Assembly: GCA_963816685.1 (NCBI GenBank)
Contig: CAWFMB010000008.1
Location: forward strand, 62,001-126,000
Length of the DNA stretch: 64,000 bases
DNA from: CAVYUC01 sp963816685
Lineage (GTDB): Bacteria; Bacteroidota; Bacteroidia; Bacteroidales; Prolixibacteraceae
Reading direction: 5' to 3'
This document shows, piece after piece, positions 54,639 to 63,979 of the stretch. The notes under the pieces are model-generated. The model had not been told where the DNA came from, searched no databases, and worked only from the letters and a program-made list of their open reading frames with translations. Each line of letters begins with the position of its first letter. The stretch's first letter is position 1. The position numbers were made by a program, and so were the translations under genes.

Positions 54639-55268
54639 TTAACTTTTTATCCGGTAGGGAAATTTCCGTGAAATCGGTTTCATCATGGCATTGGTTAATT
54701 GCTCAGGACTACTTCCCACGCTACCGGAGTAAACATGATTAAACCGCCAGAGCAAATCAGAATCATTGCCATCATGCAGTGAAACAGTTACATCGGCGGT
54801 GTTTGTTGAACCCCAGACATTAAAAAGGACACCAACTACAATTGCTGCACCTGTGGACATGGGTTTTGTTGTTATTACCTTGCCTGATATTACCGCGTCC
54901 ACTTCCAGCAATCGGGCAAGTTCGTCGGCCGAAAATTCCTTCAGCTGTTCCACTTCAATTTTATTCCGTTCAAGCATCATGTTGGTTTTATCCACATCCT
55001 GAAATTGAATCCTGAATTGATCATTTTTTCTTAGAAAACGGTTGTACATCTGGTTTTGTAAAATAAAAGCCAAATCATGTTCATTTTCCTCAATCTGCTC
55101 AACAGTAACGTTCCTGGGAAGTTTATTGTATTGAACAGTAACATCAAAAGGAAGTATGGCAATCAACTGATGCTTTTGTTCGGCGGTTTTTAAACCGGCA
55201 GAATTATATACAGTTGCGCACGATGAAAACAACAAAATAATTACTGCAAGAAATACTATTTTGTTCAT
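54639..55268 (-). CDS. Lipoprotein with GNA1162/TolB-N-like fold
   Basis: 209 residues from ATG 55268: lipoprotein signal MNKIVFLAVIILLFSSC with lipobox FSSC, then an alpha/beta domain (HQLIAILPFDVTVQYNKLP, DLAFILQNQMYNRFLRK, LARLLEVDAVISGKVITTKP, GSTNTADVTVSLHDGNDSDL). The layout resembles GNA1162/LpoB-type lipoproteins that sit at the outer membrane and work with envelope machines. A longer reading from 55310 lacks a signal at its start. Function unknown. Confidence 0.7.
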   Translation of the reverse strand: MNKIVFLAVIILLFSSCATVYNSAGLKTAEQKHQLIAILPFDVTVQYNKLPRNVTVEQIEENEHDLAFILQNQMYNRFLRKNDQFRIQFQDVDKTNMMLERNKIEVEQLKEFSADELARLLEVDAVISGKVITTKPMSTGAAIVVGVLFNVWGSTNTADVTVSLHDGNDSDLLWRFNHVYSGSVGSSPEQLTNAMMKPISRKFPYRIKS

Positions 55269-55333
55269 TTTGAATGGTTTTTGAGTTTTTAAAGCTGAAT
55301 TAAAAATCAAAGCAAATTACTGATATATTTTAA

Positions 55334-56191
55334 TTATTTGTTGAGTTTTGCACCACATTTTTTACAGTGAATAGCATCGTTGTCATGTTTATCGTACAAA
55401 CAATTTGGACATACCTGTGTGTTGTCGTTCGAAGCTGATGGGTTTATCATTTCGGCGGTGACAATTCCGGTTGGGACAGCAATTATAGCATAACCCAGAA
55501 TCATTACAACACTTGCAAGGAATTGCCCTACGGGAGTAACAGGACTTATATCTCCGTAACCTACAGTGGTTAAGGTAACAATTGCCCAATAGATACTAAG
55601 CGGGATACTTGTAAACCCTCCTTTTTCCCCTTCTATTAGATACATGAGTGTGCCGATGATAATCACCAGAGTAACAACAAAAAAAATGAAAACGCCTATC
55701 TTTTCGCGACTGGCCCAGAGTGCTTTTCCCAAAGTACGGCTGGCTTGTGTGTAACGCGTAAGTTTAAGAATCCGAAACACGCGCAGCAAACGAAGTACAC
55801 GAATAACAACTAAACTGTGGGAACCTGCCAATACAAGGCTCAGATAAGTTGGGATAACTGAAAGGAAATCAATAATTCCGTAGAAACTAAAAATATACAA
55901 CCATGATTTCCTGACAACTATTATCCTGACAATATATTCGATGGTGAAAATTCCTGTAATTATCCATTCAGAAATGCGAAGCAAATGGTAGTAATTTAAG
56001 CGTATCTCTGTTACACTTTCGAGCATTACCAAAATCACACTGACAATGATTACGATGAGCAATACCAAATCGAAAATCTTACCTTCACGTGTGTCGGCTT
56101 CAAAAATTACTTCGTACAAGTAGTCTCGTTTGCTCATTCCTGTTAATGATTTCTTTAAATATACAACAATTTCATCAACCTGCTTTTTCAC
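55334..56191 (-). CDS. Voltage-gated-type K+ channel with C-terminal zinc ribbon
   Basis: 285 residues: voltage-sensor-like S1-S4 with an arginine-rich S4 (LVVIRVLRLLRVFRILKLTR), S5, the pore loop with selectivity filter TTVGYGD in ALVTLTTVGYGDISPVTPV-like context and S6. The tail carries two CxxC knuckles (CPNCLYDKHDNDAIHCKKCG), a zinc-ribbon not usual in KvAP-like channels. It would conduct K+ across the inner membrane; the ribbon may sense metal or redox state or aid assembly. Confidence 0.88.
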   Translation of the reverse strand: MKKQVDEIVVYLKKSLTGMSKRDYLYEVIFEADTREGKIFDLVLLIVIIVSVILVMLESVTEIRLNYYHLLRISEWIITGIFTIEYIVRIIVVRKSWLYIFSFYGIIDFLSVIPTYLSLVLAGSHSLVVIRVLRLLRVFRILKLTRYTQASRTLGKALWASREKIGVFIFFVVTLVIIIGTLMYLIEGEKGGFTSIPLSIYWAIVTLTTVGYGDISPVTPVGQFLASVVMILGYAIIAVPTGIVTAEMINPSASNDNTQVCPNCLYDKHDNDAIHCKKCGAKLNK

Positions 56192-56226
56192 TTTAGGATG
56201 AACAATAAACAGAATAAGGAAAGAAG

Positions 56227-56691
56227 TTATTTTTCGGGCTGGTAACCTGTATCTTCAGGAAGGTTCCGGAGCAATGATGCTTCAACAGCCAGCTGATCGC
56301 AACGTTCATTAAGTGGGTTGTTTGCATGACCTTTAACCCAGACAAAGCGTACAAGGTGCTTTTTATAGATTTCGAGAAAGCGCAACCAGAGATCAACATT
56401 CTTTTTGTTTTTAAACCGCGTTTTCACCCATTTGAATACCCAGCCTTTTTCAACTGCATCAGCCACATATTTCGAATCGGTATAAATGGTCACTTCGCTT
56501 CCCGGGATTTTCAAGGTTTCAAGAGCCACAATCACAGCAAGCAATTCCATGCGGTTGTTGGTGGTGTTGCGGTAACCCGCTGAAAGCTCTCTTCGGTGTT
56601 CGCCGGAAAGCATAACAATTCCGTAACCTCCAGGGCCGGGATTACCACGTGCTGCGCCATCAGTATAAATAGTAATTTTTGGTCTGGCCAT
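56227..56691 (-). CDS. rnhA: Ribonuclease HI
   Basis: 154-residue RNase HI that removes RNA from RNA-DNA hybrids. Catalytic acids are visible in IYTDGAARGNPGPGGYG (Asp), NRMELLAVIVALE (Glu) and YTDSKYVADAVEKGW (Asp), with the final Asp in NERCDQLAVEA. WVKGHANNPLNERCD is typical. Length is normal. Confidence 0.96.
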   Translation of the reverse strand: MARPKITIYTDGAARGNPGPGGYGIVMLSGEHRRELSAGYRNTTNNRMELLAVIVALETLKIPGSEVTIYTDSKYVADAVEKGWVFKWVKTRFKNKKNVDLWLRFLEIYKKHLVRFVWVKGHANNPLNERCDQLAVEASLLRNLPEDTGYQPEK

Positions 56692-56786
56692 AATAATGCG
56701 ATTTCAATAAAATACAAATTAGCAGGTAAAATTCATATAAAGCAACATATTTTGAATGAAGGCGCCTTCATTCTTCACAATCCATC

Positions 56787-56819
56787 AAAAAAAAACCCTG
56801 TCAGAAATCCGGCAGGGTA
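56787..56819 (-). terminator. Rho-independent terminator after the S46 peptidase gene
   Basis: On the minus strand ACCCTGCC-GGATTTCT-GACAGGGT followed by eight or more T. Confidence 0.88.
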
Positions 56820-56841
56820 TTTTCCAAATAATAACTTTCTT

Positions 56842-58995
56842 TTATTGTACTATTTCCATTTCATCGATAAGATTTGTTGCACCTGCATACTTATCAATAA
56901 TCCACAAAACAAAACGGATATCGACATTTATACAGCGCTGAATTTCCGGTTCAAATGCAAGGTCACCGCTCATTGCTTCCCAGTTTCCATCGAATGCAAT
57001 TCCGATTAATTCGCCTTTACCATTCATAACAGGACTGCCTGAATTACCACCAGTGATATCATTGTTGGTGATAAAACAGGTGTGCAATTTTCCGTCGTCC
57101 GACATGTAACGGCCAAAATCCTGTTCCAGCAACAGTTCTTTCATTCGTGCGGGAACATCAAATTCATCATCGCCCGGAATTTCTTTTTCGAGATAACCAT
57201 CAGTTGTAGTGTAATATTTATAGATGACGCCATCGCGCGGTTCGTAATCCAGCACTTTTCCGTAAGTAAGACGCATTGTAGAATTGGCATCCGGATAAAA
57301 ATTACTGTCATTCATCATTTCAGTTAAACCGGCAACAAACAGCCTTCTTCCGGTGGCAAGCTTCTCATTCTGCTCGTTAGTCATTTCATTGATTTTGCGG
57401 TACTCATCGAAAATATCCTGCGCTGCCTGAAATGCCATATCTTTTTTCAAAACTTTTGCTGAAGGATTATTTAGAAATGCGGTTAATTCTTCTTTGTTGT
57501 CGAATATTGATTTATCAAACATCTTTTGGGTATATTTTGAAAAATTCCCTTTGTATTTCTTATCAACTTCAGCAAAAAAGGCAGGATAGAACTGAGGATC
57601 GTTATTTTCCTTGTACAACTTCAGTAATTCGGCAGCAACCTTCTGATCGGTTTCAGCATCGTAATCTTTAAAATAATCATCCATGCTTTCTTTGATCCGT
57701 TCAACAACCATTGAAACGCGTTCCTGATTTGGTTCTTTTTGGTCAAGTACACTTAACAGCGGCATTGCACGGTAAGCAAACATAAAAATTTCGGGACCTC
57801 GCAGCATAGCTTCTGATAAGTATTCGCGTGCTTTGTCATCATCAATTTCTTTGTAAGCTTCGGCAATTAATTCGAGAGCTGCGCCATATTCAGCCACTCT
57901 CGCTTCATCTTCGTTTACCCATTTGGAAAAATCATTTTCAATAGCTTCCTTTTTTGCAATAACCTTCAATTCTTGCAGCCCTTTGTTTTGTCCGATACTG
58001 TATTTGTAATAGTTTGAGCTGCGTGCATATTTTGAAGCATATTGAATCCTTGCTTTCTGACTGGTCTTCATGTAATCTGAAAGAAGTTCAAGTTTCTTTT
58101 CGCGAACCTGAACCCGCACAGGATTGGTTACCTGCATCGTATAATTTACACCATACGAAGTTTTATAACGGTTAGTGCTTCCGGGATAACCCATTACCAT
58201 TGCAAAATCACCTTCTTCAATTCCCTTTATCGATATAGGAAGAAAATATTTTGGATGGTATGGAACATTATCTTCTGAATACTCTGCCGGTTTTCCATCG
58301 GGGCCGCAGTACACCCTAAACATACTGAAGTCGGCAGTGTGTCGTGGCCACATCCAGTTGTCGGTATCGCCACCAAATTTTCCAAGTGCCTGTGGAGGAG
58401 CTCCAACAAGGCGAATATCCTTAAACGTTTCAAGTACAAACAGGTAATATTGGTTTGAATTAAAAAAGCTCCGGACAAAAGTTTCGTAATGTGTATCCCC
58501 TTTTGCTTCTTTTTCCAATTCGTTGGATACAGAAAGTATTTTTGAATTCCGCTCTTCTTCACTCATTTCTCCATTTATATCGGCCAAAACCTTATCGGTC
58601 ACATCCTCAACCCTTATAAGAAAAGAAACAGTTTTTCCCGGATTCGGAAGTTCCTCTTCTCTCGACTTGGCCCAAAAACCATCCTGCAAATAATCATGTT
58701 CAACGCTTGAATGGCTTTGAATTTCGCCAAATCCGCAGTGATGGTTGGTAAGCAACAAACCATCTTTCGAAATCAGTTCAGCTGTGCAGGAACCATGATC
58801 AAGGGCAACAACTGCGTCTTTCAGGCTGGCATTGTTAATATCATAGATATCTTCGGCACTCAACTCCAGCCCCATTTTCTGCATTTGATTAATATTCAAT
58901 TTATAAATAAGGGAAGGAAGCCACATTCCCTCGTCAGCCACTGCCGATCCGTACATAAAAACGGCAGCCAGCAGCATTAAAATAAACTTTCTCAT
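56842..58995 (-). CDS. S46 family dipeptidyl-peptidase (DPP7/DPP11 type)
   Basis: 717-residue periplasmic serine exopeptidase that releases dipeptides and serves peptide-based growth in Bacteroidota. Signal peptide (FILMLLAAVFMYGSAVA), chymotrypsin-fold catalytic His in LLTNHHCGFG (81-90), catalytic Ser in ITGGNSGSPVMNGKGELIG, and a large helical insertion domain. SGDLAFEPEIQRCINVDIRF follows the serine. The sequence does not let me decide between DPP7 (broad) and DPP11 (Asp/Glu) specificity. Length is normal, and promoter and terminator candidates flank it. Confidence 0.95.
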   Translation of the reverse strand: MRKFILMLLAAVFMYGSAVADEGMWLPSLIYKLNINQMQKMGLELSAEDIYDINNASLKDAVVALDHGSCTAELISKDGLLLTNHHCGFGEIQSHSSVEHDYLQDGFWAKSREEELPNPGKTVSFLIRVEDVTDKVLADINGEMSEEERNSKILSVSNELEKEAKGDTHYETFVRSFFNSNQYYLFVLETFKDIRLVGAPPQALGKFGGDTDNWMWPRHTADFSMFRVYCGPDGKPAEYSEDNVPYHPKYFLPISIKGIEEGDFAMVMGYPGSTNRYKTSYGVNYTMQVTNPVRVQVREKKLELLSDYMKTSQKARIQYASKYARSSNYYKYSIGQNKGLQELKVIAKKEAIENDFSKWVNEDEARVAEYGAALELIAEAYKEIDDDKAREYLSEAMLRGPEIFMFAYRAMPLLSVLDQKEPNQERVSMVVERIKESMDDYFKDYDAETDQKVAAELLKLYKENNDPQFYPAFFAEVDKKYKGNFSKYTQKMFDKSIFDNKEELTAFLNNPSAKVLKKDMAFQAAQDIFDEYRKINEMTNEQNEKLATGRRLFVAGLTEMMNDSNFYPDANSTMRLTYGKVLDYEPRDGVIYKYYTTTDGYLEKEIPGDDEFDVPARMKELLLEQDFGRYMSDDGKLHTCFITNNDITGGNSGSPVMNGKGELIGIAFDGNWEAMSGDLAFEPEIQRCINVDIRFVLWIIDKYAGATNLIDEMEIVQ

Positions 58996-59459
58996 CTTTT
59001 AAATTAACTTTTAATAGTTTATAACTTGCAAATATAGTTTTTCACTTTTCATTGTGTGGTGATAAATGTTTGTTTTTGCGGGAAATTTAAAAGTACGCGA
59101 CATCCTGTCTTTTGGCATTTTATGAACAGACAACTTTCCAAAACCAGTGGGAATAGATTCAAAATGAAAATGACAAAGAAAATTGTAAATCGCATCCAAA
59201 ATCATCACAATTAATATGCCTGAAATACTCCGGCAGTTTAAATTCCCGAACCACAATGCTAACCTGCTTGCCTGAAAGTATGACAATTCCCTTTTTCTCA
59301 TGGTATTAATTTGGTTTTTTATTTGTATAACTTTCGTTTTATAATTACATCGATTACAAAATATTCAATTCGTTATTTGAATTATTGAGGTAAAACCGCA
59401 ACAAAATCATTGCTGTCATTATGAAATGATATATATTTCGATAAAATTTAAAAACCTGA
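58996..59459. other. Intergenic region between the S46 peptidase and the SRPBCC gene
   Basis: About 460 bases containing the S46 promoter candidate. A 96-codon minus-strand frame (59011-59301) overlaps that promoter and shows no family character, so I do not call it a gene. No RNA gene is seen. Confidence 0.5.
59029..59036 (-). promoter_or_regulatory. Candidate -7 box for the S46 peptidase gene
   Basis: TATATTTG on the minus strand fits TAnnTTTG, 33 bases before the ATG. Confidence 0.45.
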
Positions 59460-60461
59460 ATGAAACGGTTCATCAAAATAATCATGTGGGTGTTGTTCAT
59501 TTTCGCCCTTTTTATTTTCGGGGCATACTTTCTGCCGCGAATAGTTTTTGTTGAAAGAAGTGCAATTATTGATGCACCGGCAAAAGTTGTTTTTGCGCAG
59601 GTCAATGATTTACACAACTGGGAGAAATGGTCGAAGTGGCACCAGATTGATCCTGACATGCAGCTAAGTTACATAAATCATGGAGTTGGTGAGGGTGCCG
59701 GATATTCCTGGGAAAGCGACGACAGAAAAGCGGGCAGCGGTCAGCTTTTGATTACCCAATCAGTTCCTTATGATTCAATTGTTACCGAAATCAGTTTTTC
59801 AGAACAGGGAATCTCGTCCAGTGTTTTCTATTTCGATGAAACTCAGGGTAGGACTGAAGTAACCTGGACGTTGAGGACGGATGTTGGTTACAATCCATTC
59901 TCGCGCTGGATGGGTTTATTTATTGAAAGTTTTGTGGGACCCGATTTCGAGGAGGGACTTGCCAACCTTAATGTAGTTTGTAAAGTGCTGGTTCAGGAGA
60001 ATGCTTATATCACAGAACTGGTTCAGCTTAAATCATTTTATTTTGCAAGTATACGTGAAAAAGTACCGTTTGTTGAAGTGAGTTTAAAAATGGAAGAAAT
60101 GTTCGGGAGGATAAATAATTTTATTGAGTCGGCAGAAACAGGTGCGTCGGAAATGCCTTTTTCAATTTATCATGAAATGAACGGAGAGGAAATTGACCTG
60201 GAATGTGGAATTCCAATTACAGATTTGGTGGAAGGAAATGCGCAGGTAACTACCGGCACATTCAAAGGTGTGCAATGTGCAACTGTGGATTATTTCGGCG
60301 ATTACAGGCAGCTTGAAGATGCCCATACCGCTTTGCAATCATGGATTGAAGAACATCGTTTCAAACTCGCCGGACCACCACTTGAATTTTATATGACAGA
60401 TCCTGCTTCTGAACAGAATCCTGAAAACTGGTTGACAAAAATTTATTATCCGGTCAGGTAA
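59460..60461 (+). CDS. Membrane-anchored SRPBCC - GyrI-like fusion protein
   Basis: 333 residues: N-terminal membrane helix (FIKIIMWVLFIFALFIFGAYF), an SRPBCC/START-like ligand-binding domain (IDAPAKVVFAQVNDLHNWEKW to WTLRTDVGYNPFSRWMGL) and a C-terminal GyrI/AraC-effector-like domain (MPFSIYHEMNGEEIDLECGI, GVQCATVDYFGDYRQLEDAH, PPLEFYMTDPASEQNPENWL). Both domains bind small hydrophobic or cationic ligands in other proteins. There is no DNA-binding domain, so it may be a scavenger, carrier or hydrolase; GyrI-like domains can hydrolyse some xenobiotics. Function is unproven. Confidence 0.78.
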   Translation: MKRFIKIIMWVLFIFALFIFGAYFLPRIVFVERSAIIDAPAKVVFAQVNDLHNWEKWSKWHQIDPDMQLSYINHGVGEGAGYSWESDDRKAGSGQLLITQSVPYDSIVTEISFSEQGISSSVFYFDETQGRTEVTWTLRTDVGYNPFSRWMGLFIESFVGPDFEEGLANLNVVCKVLVQENAYITELVQLKSFYFASIREKVPFVEVSLKMEEMFGRINNFIESAETGASEMPFSIYHEMNGEEIDLECGIPITDLVEGNAQVTTGTFKGVQCATVDYFGDYRQLEDAHTALQSWIEEHRFKLAGPPLEFYMTDPASEQNPENWLTKIYYPVR

Positions 60462-60544
60462 TTTTATTTCAAAAAACATTCATAATTACAATTTTACATG
60501 GAGGTTAAAAAAATATAAAATAGCGGTGGTTCATCATTTCTTTC

Positions 60545-60552
60545 TAAATTTG
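60545..60552 (+). promoter_or_regulatory. Candidate -7 box for the M23 peptidase-dxr-rseP genes
   Basis: TAAATTTG fits TAnnTTTG and ends 17 bases before the GTG start at 60570. Confidence 0.45.
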
Positions 60553-60569
60553 TACCTCGCAAAAATTTA

Positions 60570-61424
60570 GTGGTGAAAGAGAAAAAAAATTATTATAAAA
60601 AACTAAGTGACCGCTACCGGTTAATCATTTACAATGATACTACATTTCAGTCGGTATGGAGCATGAAACTTACTCGTTTAAAAGTATTTACAGTAACCAG
60701 TTTAATGTCGGCAGTCATTGTGGTTCTTGTTATACTTTTAATTTCGACAACAGGATTGCGTGAATATATTCCAGGTTATCCAACAGCCGAATACCGGCAA
60801 ATGGTTCTTTACACCGCCCTAAAAGTTGATTCACTTGAAAATGAAATCAAGAAACGGGATCAGTTTTTTGAAGGGATAAAAGCGATTGTTTCAGGAGAAG
60901 TACCGGAAAATTATATTGATGTTGATTCTGTTGTTGAACCCAATACTGTAGAATTCAGTCAATTTAACCACGATTCAGTATTCCAGGATCGTTTACTGGC
61001 AGAGCAAACAAGTTTATCTATTCAAAGCAATACAAATAAAAGAGCAAGTATTAGTCAGATACATTTTTTTGTACCCTTGAAAGGTGTTGTCACCAATCAT
61101 TTTGATTCAACAAATGAACATTTTGGCATTGATTTGGTTAGCGATCCAAATTCAAGAATTTTTGCCACACTTGATGGAACAGTTATTTTTTCGGGTTGGA
61201 CGCTGGAAACCGGCTATGTCATATACATTCAACATACTGCCGACATTGTTTCGGTTTACAAGCACAATGCCGAATTATTGAAAACAACAGGAGAAAAAGT
61301 TAAAGCCGGCGATGCAATTGCCATCATTGGAAATTCCGGCGAGTTAACCACGGGACCACATTTGCATTTCGAACTTTGGCACAACGGAATCGCCCTGAAT
61401 CCCGAACAGTACATTGATTTTTAA
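60570..61424 (+). CDS. M23 (LytM) family peptidoglycan endopeptidase
   Basis: 284 residues: short cytoplasmic basic start, one membrane helix (VTSLMSAVIVVLVILLIS), a coiled region and a C-terminal LytM domain with zinc ligands in NEHFGIDLV (HxxxD) and GPHLHFELWHNG (HxH). It should cut or control cuts in peptidoglycan cross-links on the periplasmic side. The start is GTG at 60570 or the adjacent GTG at 60573; no ATG fits. It is 2 bases before dxr, so probably the first gene of an M23-dxr-rseP transcript. Confidence 0.9.
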   Translation: MVKEKKNYYKKLSDRYRLIIYNDTTFQSVWSMKLTRLKVFTVTSLMSAVIVVLVILLISTTGLREYIPGYPTAEYRQMVLYTALKVDSLENEIKKRDQFFEGIKAIVSGEVPENYIDVDSVVEPNTVEFSQFNHDSVFQDRLLAEQTSLSIQSNTNKRASISQIHFFVPLKGVVTNHFDSTNEHFGIDLVSDPNSRIFATLDGTVIFSGWTLETGYVIYIQHTADIVSVYKHNAELLKTTGEKVKAGDAIAIIGNSGELTTGPHLHFELWHNGIALNPEQYIDF

Positions 61425-61426
61425 CT

Positions 61427-62584
61427 ATGAAGAAAAGAATTGCAATTCTTGGTTCAACGGGTTCGATCGGAACACAATCGCTGGAAGTTATTGAACACAA
61501 TCCTGAAAATTTTGAGGTGGAAGTGCTCACTGCAAACAACAATGTGGATTTACTGATTCAACAGGCTAAGAAATTTCAGCCCAATACAGTAGTGATTGCA
61601 AATCAGGACAAATATAAATTTGTATCGGAAGCCCTTGCAGGTGAACCTATTAAAGTATTTACCGGAACCGAAGCGCTAAATCAGGTGGTGCAGATGGAAA
61701 CCATTGATCTGGTTCTCACTGCAATGGTTGGATATTCAGGTTTAATACCAACTTACCATGCAGTAAAAGCAGGTAAAAATATTGCCCTTGCAAATAAGGA
61801 AACGCTGGTGGTTGCAGGGGAAATTATTACCAAACTTGCAAAAGAAAAACAGGTGGACATTCTTCCGGTTGATTCAGAACATTCTGCAATTTTTCAATGT
61901 TTAATGGGAGAAATTGCAAATCCGCCGGAGAAAATAATCATCACCTGCTCGGGAGGTCCATTCAGGAATAAGAGTGGAAAGGAGCTTGAAAATGTTACAG
62001 TGGATCATGCGCTGAACCATCCAAACTGGGATATGGGTGCAAAAATCACTATCGACTCGGCAACACTCATGAATAAAGGTTTTGAAGTAATTGAAGCACA
62101 CTGGTTGTTCGGAATGCCGGCATCAAAAATTGAGGTAGTGGTACATCCTCAGTCCATTATTCATTCGATGGTACAGTTCGAAGATGGCTCTATAAAAGCA
62201 CAACTTGGACTCCCTGATATGCGGCTGCCTATTCAGTTTGCACTTGGTTTTCCTTTCCGGTTGAAAAATGAGTTTCCGAGGTTTAATTTTCTCGATTATC
62301 CAAGGCTCGATTTTGAGCCTCCCAATACGAAAATTTTTCGTAATCTTGCACTTTCTTATAATGCACTTAATTTGGGGGGAAATGTGCCATGTGTACTTAA
62401 TGCCGCCAATGAAGTAGTAGTGCAGGCGTTTCTTGACAGGAAAATCGGTTTTTTGCAAATTTCGGAAATCATTGAGAAAACAATGAATCTAGTTGATTTT
62501 ATTAAAAACCCAGGTATTGACGATTTGATTCAGACCAATACCGTAGCAAGAAAAATTGCTGAATCATTAACAGAAAAAAATTAA
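61427..62584 (+). CDS. dxr: 1-deoxy-D-xylulose 5-phosphate reductoisomerase
   Basis: 385-residue NADPH-dependent enzyme of the MEP isoprenoid pathway. NADPH motif ILGSTGSIGTQSLEVI (8-23), substrate loop LANKETLVVAGE, metal-binding VDSEHSAIFQCL with the catalytic acids, and TCSGGPFRNKSGKEL. Length is normal. It is placed with rseP, a frequent dxr-rseP pairing in bacteria. Confidence 0.97.
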   Translation: MKKRIAILGSTGSIGTQSLEVIEHNPENFEVEVLTANNNVDLLIQQAKKFQPNTVVIANQDKYKFVSEALAGEPIKVFTGTEALNQVVQMETIDLVLTAMVGYSGLIPTYHAVKAGKNIALANKETLVVAGEIITKLAKEKQVDILPVDSEHSAIFQCLMGEIANPPEKIIITCSGGPFRNKSGKELENVTVDHALNHPNWDMGAKITIDSATLMNKGFEVIEAHWLFGMPASKIEVVVHPQSIIHSMVQFEDGSIKAQLGLPDMRLPIQFALGFPFRLKNEFPRFNFLDYPRLDFEPPNTKIFRNLALSYNALNLGGNVPCVLNAANEVVVQAFLDRKIGFLQISEIIEKTMNLVDFIKNPGIDDLIQTNTVARKIAESLTEKN

Positions 62585-62598
62585 GAAGAAATTATTGA

Positions 62599-63936
62599 AT
62601 GGAGACGATATTAATTAAAGCAGCACAATTACTGACGAGCCTTTCGATACTTGTGGTTTTACATGAGTTCGGACATTTTATGTTTGCCCGCTTGTTTAAA
62701 ACCCGTGTCGAAAAGTTTTATCTTTTTTTCGATCCCTGGTTTTCACTTTTCAAAGTTAAAAAAGGAGATACTGAATACGGAATTGGCTGGCTTCCATTGG
62801 GAGGTTATGTAAAAATTTCGGGAATGATTGACGAATCCATGGATAAGGAGGCAATGAAAAAACCACCTCAACCATGGGAATTTCGTGCAAAACCATCATG
62901 GCAGCGTTTGTTAATCATGGTTGGCGGTGTACTCATGAACTTTCTTTTTGCCTTGGTTATTTATATTGGAGTTCTTTATGCCTGGGGCGAATCATATCTT
63001 CCCACAGAAAATGCAAAATACGGAATTGTTGTAAATGAAGTAGGTGAAGAAGTTGGTTTTCAGGATGGTGATAAAATATTGTCAGTAGATAATAAACCTG
63101 TTGAAAATTTCAATAAAGTTTTCCAAACCATTGTACTCGATAATGCCAAAACAGTTCAGGTGTTGCGAGATGGGAAAAAGGTTGATGTTGAAATCAGTGA
63201 TTCGGATTTGGCGCTCCTGCTAAAAAGCAAAGCATTCATGCTTCCCCGTACACCATTCGATATCCACATTGACAGGTTAACCAAAAATTTACCGGCAGAA
63301 GAAGCCGGACTTCAAAAAGGAGATGTTTTTTTAAATGTAGATGGCCGGAATTTCGAATTTTACGACCAGTTTACTGATTATCTTGAAAGCAAAAAAGGGG
63401 AATCAGTAAACCTTACAATTCTCCGGAACAATGAAAAAATCGAAAAGCAGGTTAACGTTACGGATGAAGGGAAACTGGGATTTTATCCGGCTTACAACAA
63501 TCCTGACATTTTAAAATTTGAAACCATTGATTATGGATTCCTGGAATCTATACCGGCAGGAATCGATCGTGGTGTTCAAACCACAAGAGATTACCTGAAA
63601 CAATTTAAACTCTTTTTTAAACCCGAAACAAAGGCATATGAATCACTGGGAGGTTTTGCCACAATTGGAAATATTTTTCCGGGAACCTGGGATTGGTTTT
63701 CATTTTGGCAAATGACTGCTTTTATATCGATTATACTCGCGATAATGAACCTGTTACCCATTCCGGCACTGGATGGAGGGCATGTTATGTTTTTGCTGTT
63801 CGAAATGATAACCGGAAGAAAACCGGGTGAAAAATTTCTGGAATATGCGCAAATTGTTGGAATGGTTTTGCTCCTGGCATTGGTATTGTATGCAAATGCT
63901 AACGATATAATAAAAATGATTAATGGCACATTTTAA
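62599..63936 (+). CDS. rseP: RIP metalloprotease RseP (site-2 protease)
   Basis: 445-residue intramembrane zinc protease. HEFGHF (22-27) carries the zinc ligands, LLPIPALDGGHVMF the third ligand Asp. PDZ regions are visible at GIVVNEVGEEVGFQDGDKIL and GLQKGDVFLNVDGRNFEF. In Proteobacteria RseP cleaves the anti-sigma factor RseA and leftover signal peptides; in Bacteroidota the substrates are not established. It starts 14 bases after dxr. Confidence 0.96.
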   Translation: METILIKAAQLLTSLSILVVLHEFGHFMFARLFKTRVEKFYLFFDPWFSLFKVKKGDTEYGIGWLPLGGYVKISGMIDESMDKEAMKKPPQPWEFRAKPSWQRLLIMVGGVLMNFLFALVIYIGVLYAWGESYLPTENAKYGIVVNEVGEEVGFQDGDKILSVDNKPVENFNKVFQTIVLDNAKTVQVLRDGKKVDVEISDSDLALLLKSKAFMLPRTPFDIHIDRLTKNLPAEEAGLQKGDVFLNVDGRNFEFYDQFTDYLESKKGESVNLTILRNNEKIEKQVNVTDEGKLGFYPAYNNPDILKFETIDYGFLESIPAGIDRGVQTTRDYLKQFKLFFKPETKAYESLGGFATIGNIFPGTWDWFSFWQMTAFISIILAIMNLLPIPALDGGHVMFLLFEMITGRKPGEKFLEYAQIVGMVLLLALVLYANANDIIKMINGTF

Positions 63937-63947
63937 GTAAAAAGTTC

Positions 63948-63955
63948 TATTTTTG
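63948..63955 (+). promoter_or_regulatory. Candidate -7 box for the gene at the right edge
   Basis: TATTTTTG fits TAnnTTTG, 24 bases before an ATG at 63980. Confidence 0.4.
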
Positions 63956-63979
63956 TAACGAACATTTTAAATTAGGATT

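Noticed and set aside
59011..59301. 96-codon minus-strand frame
   Set aside because: It overlaps the promoter of the S46 gene, lacks a start signal and shows no family features.
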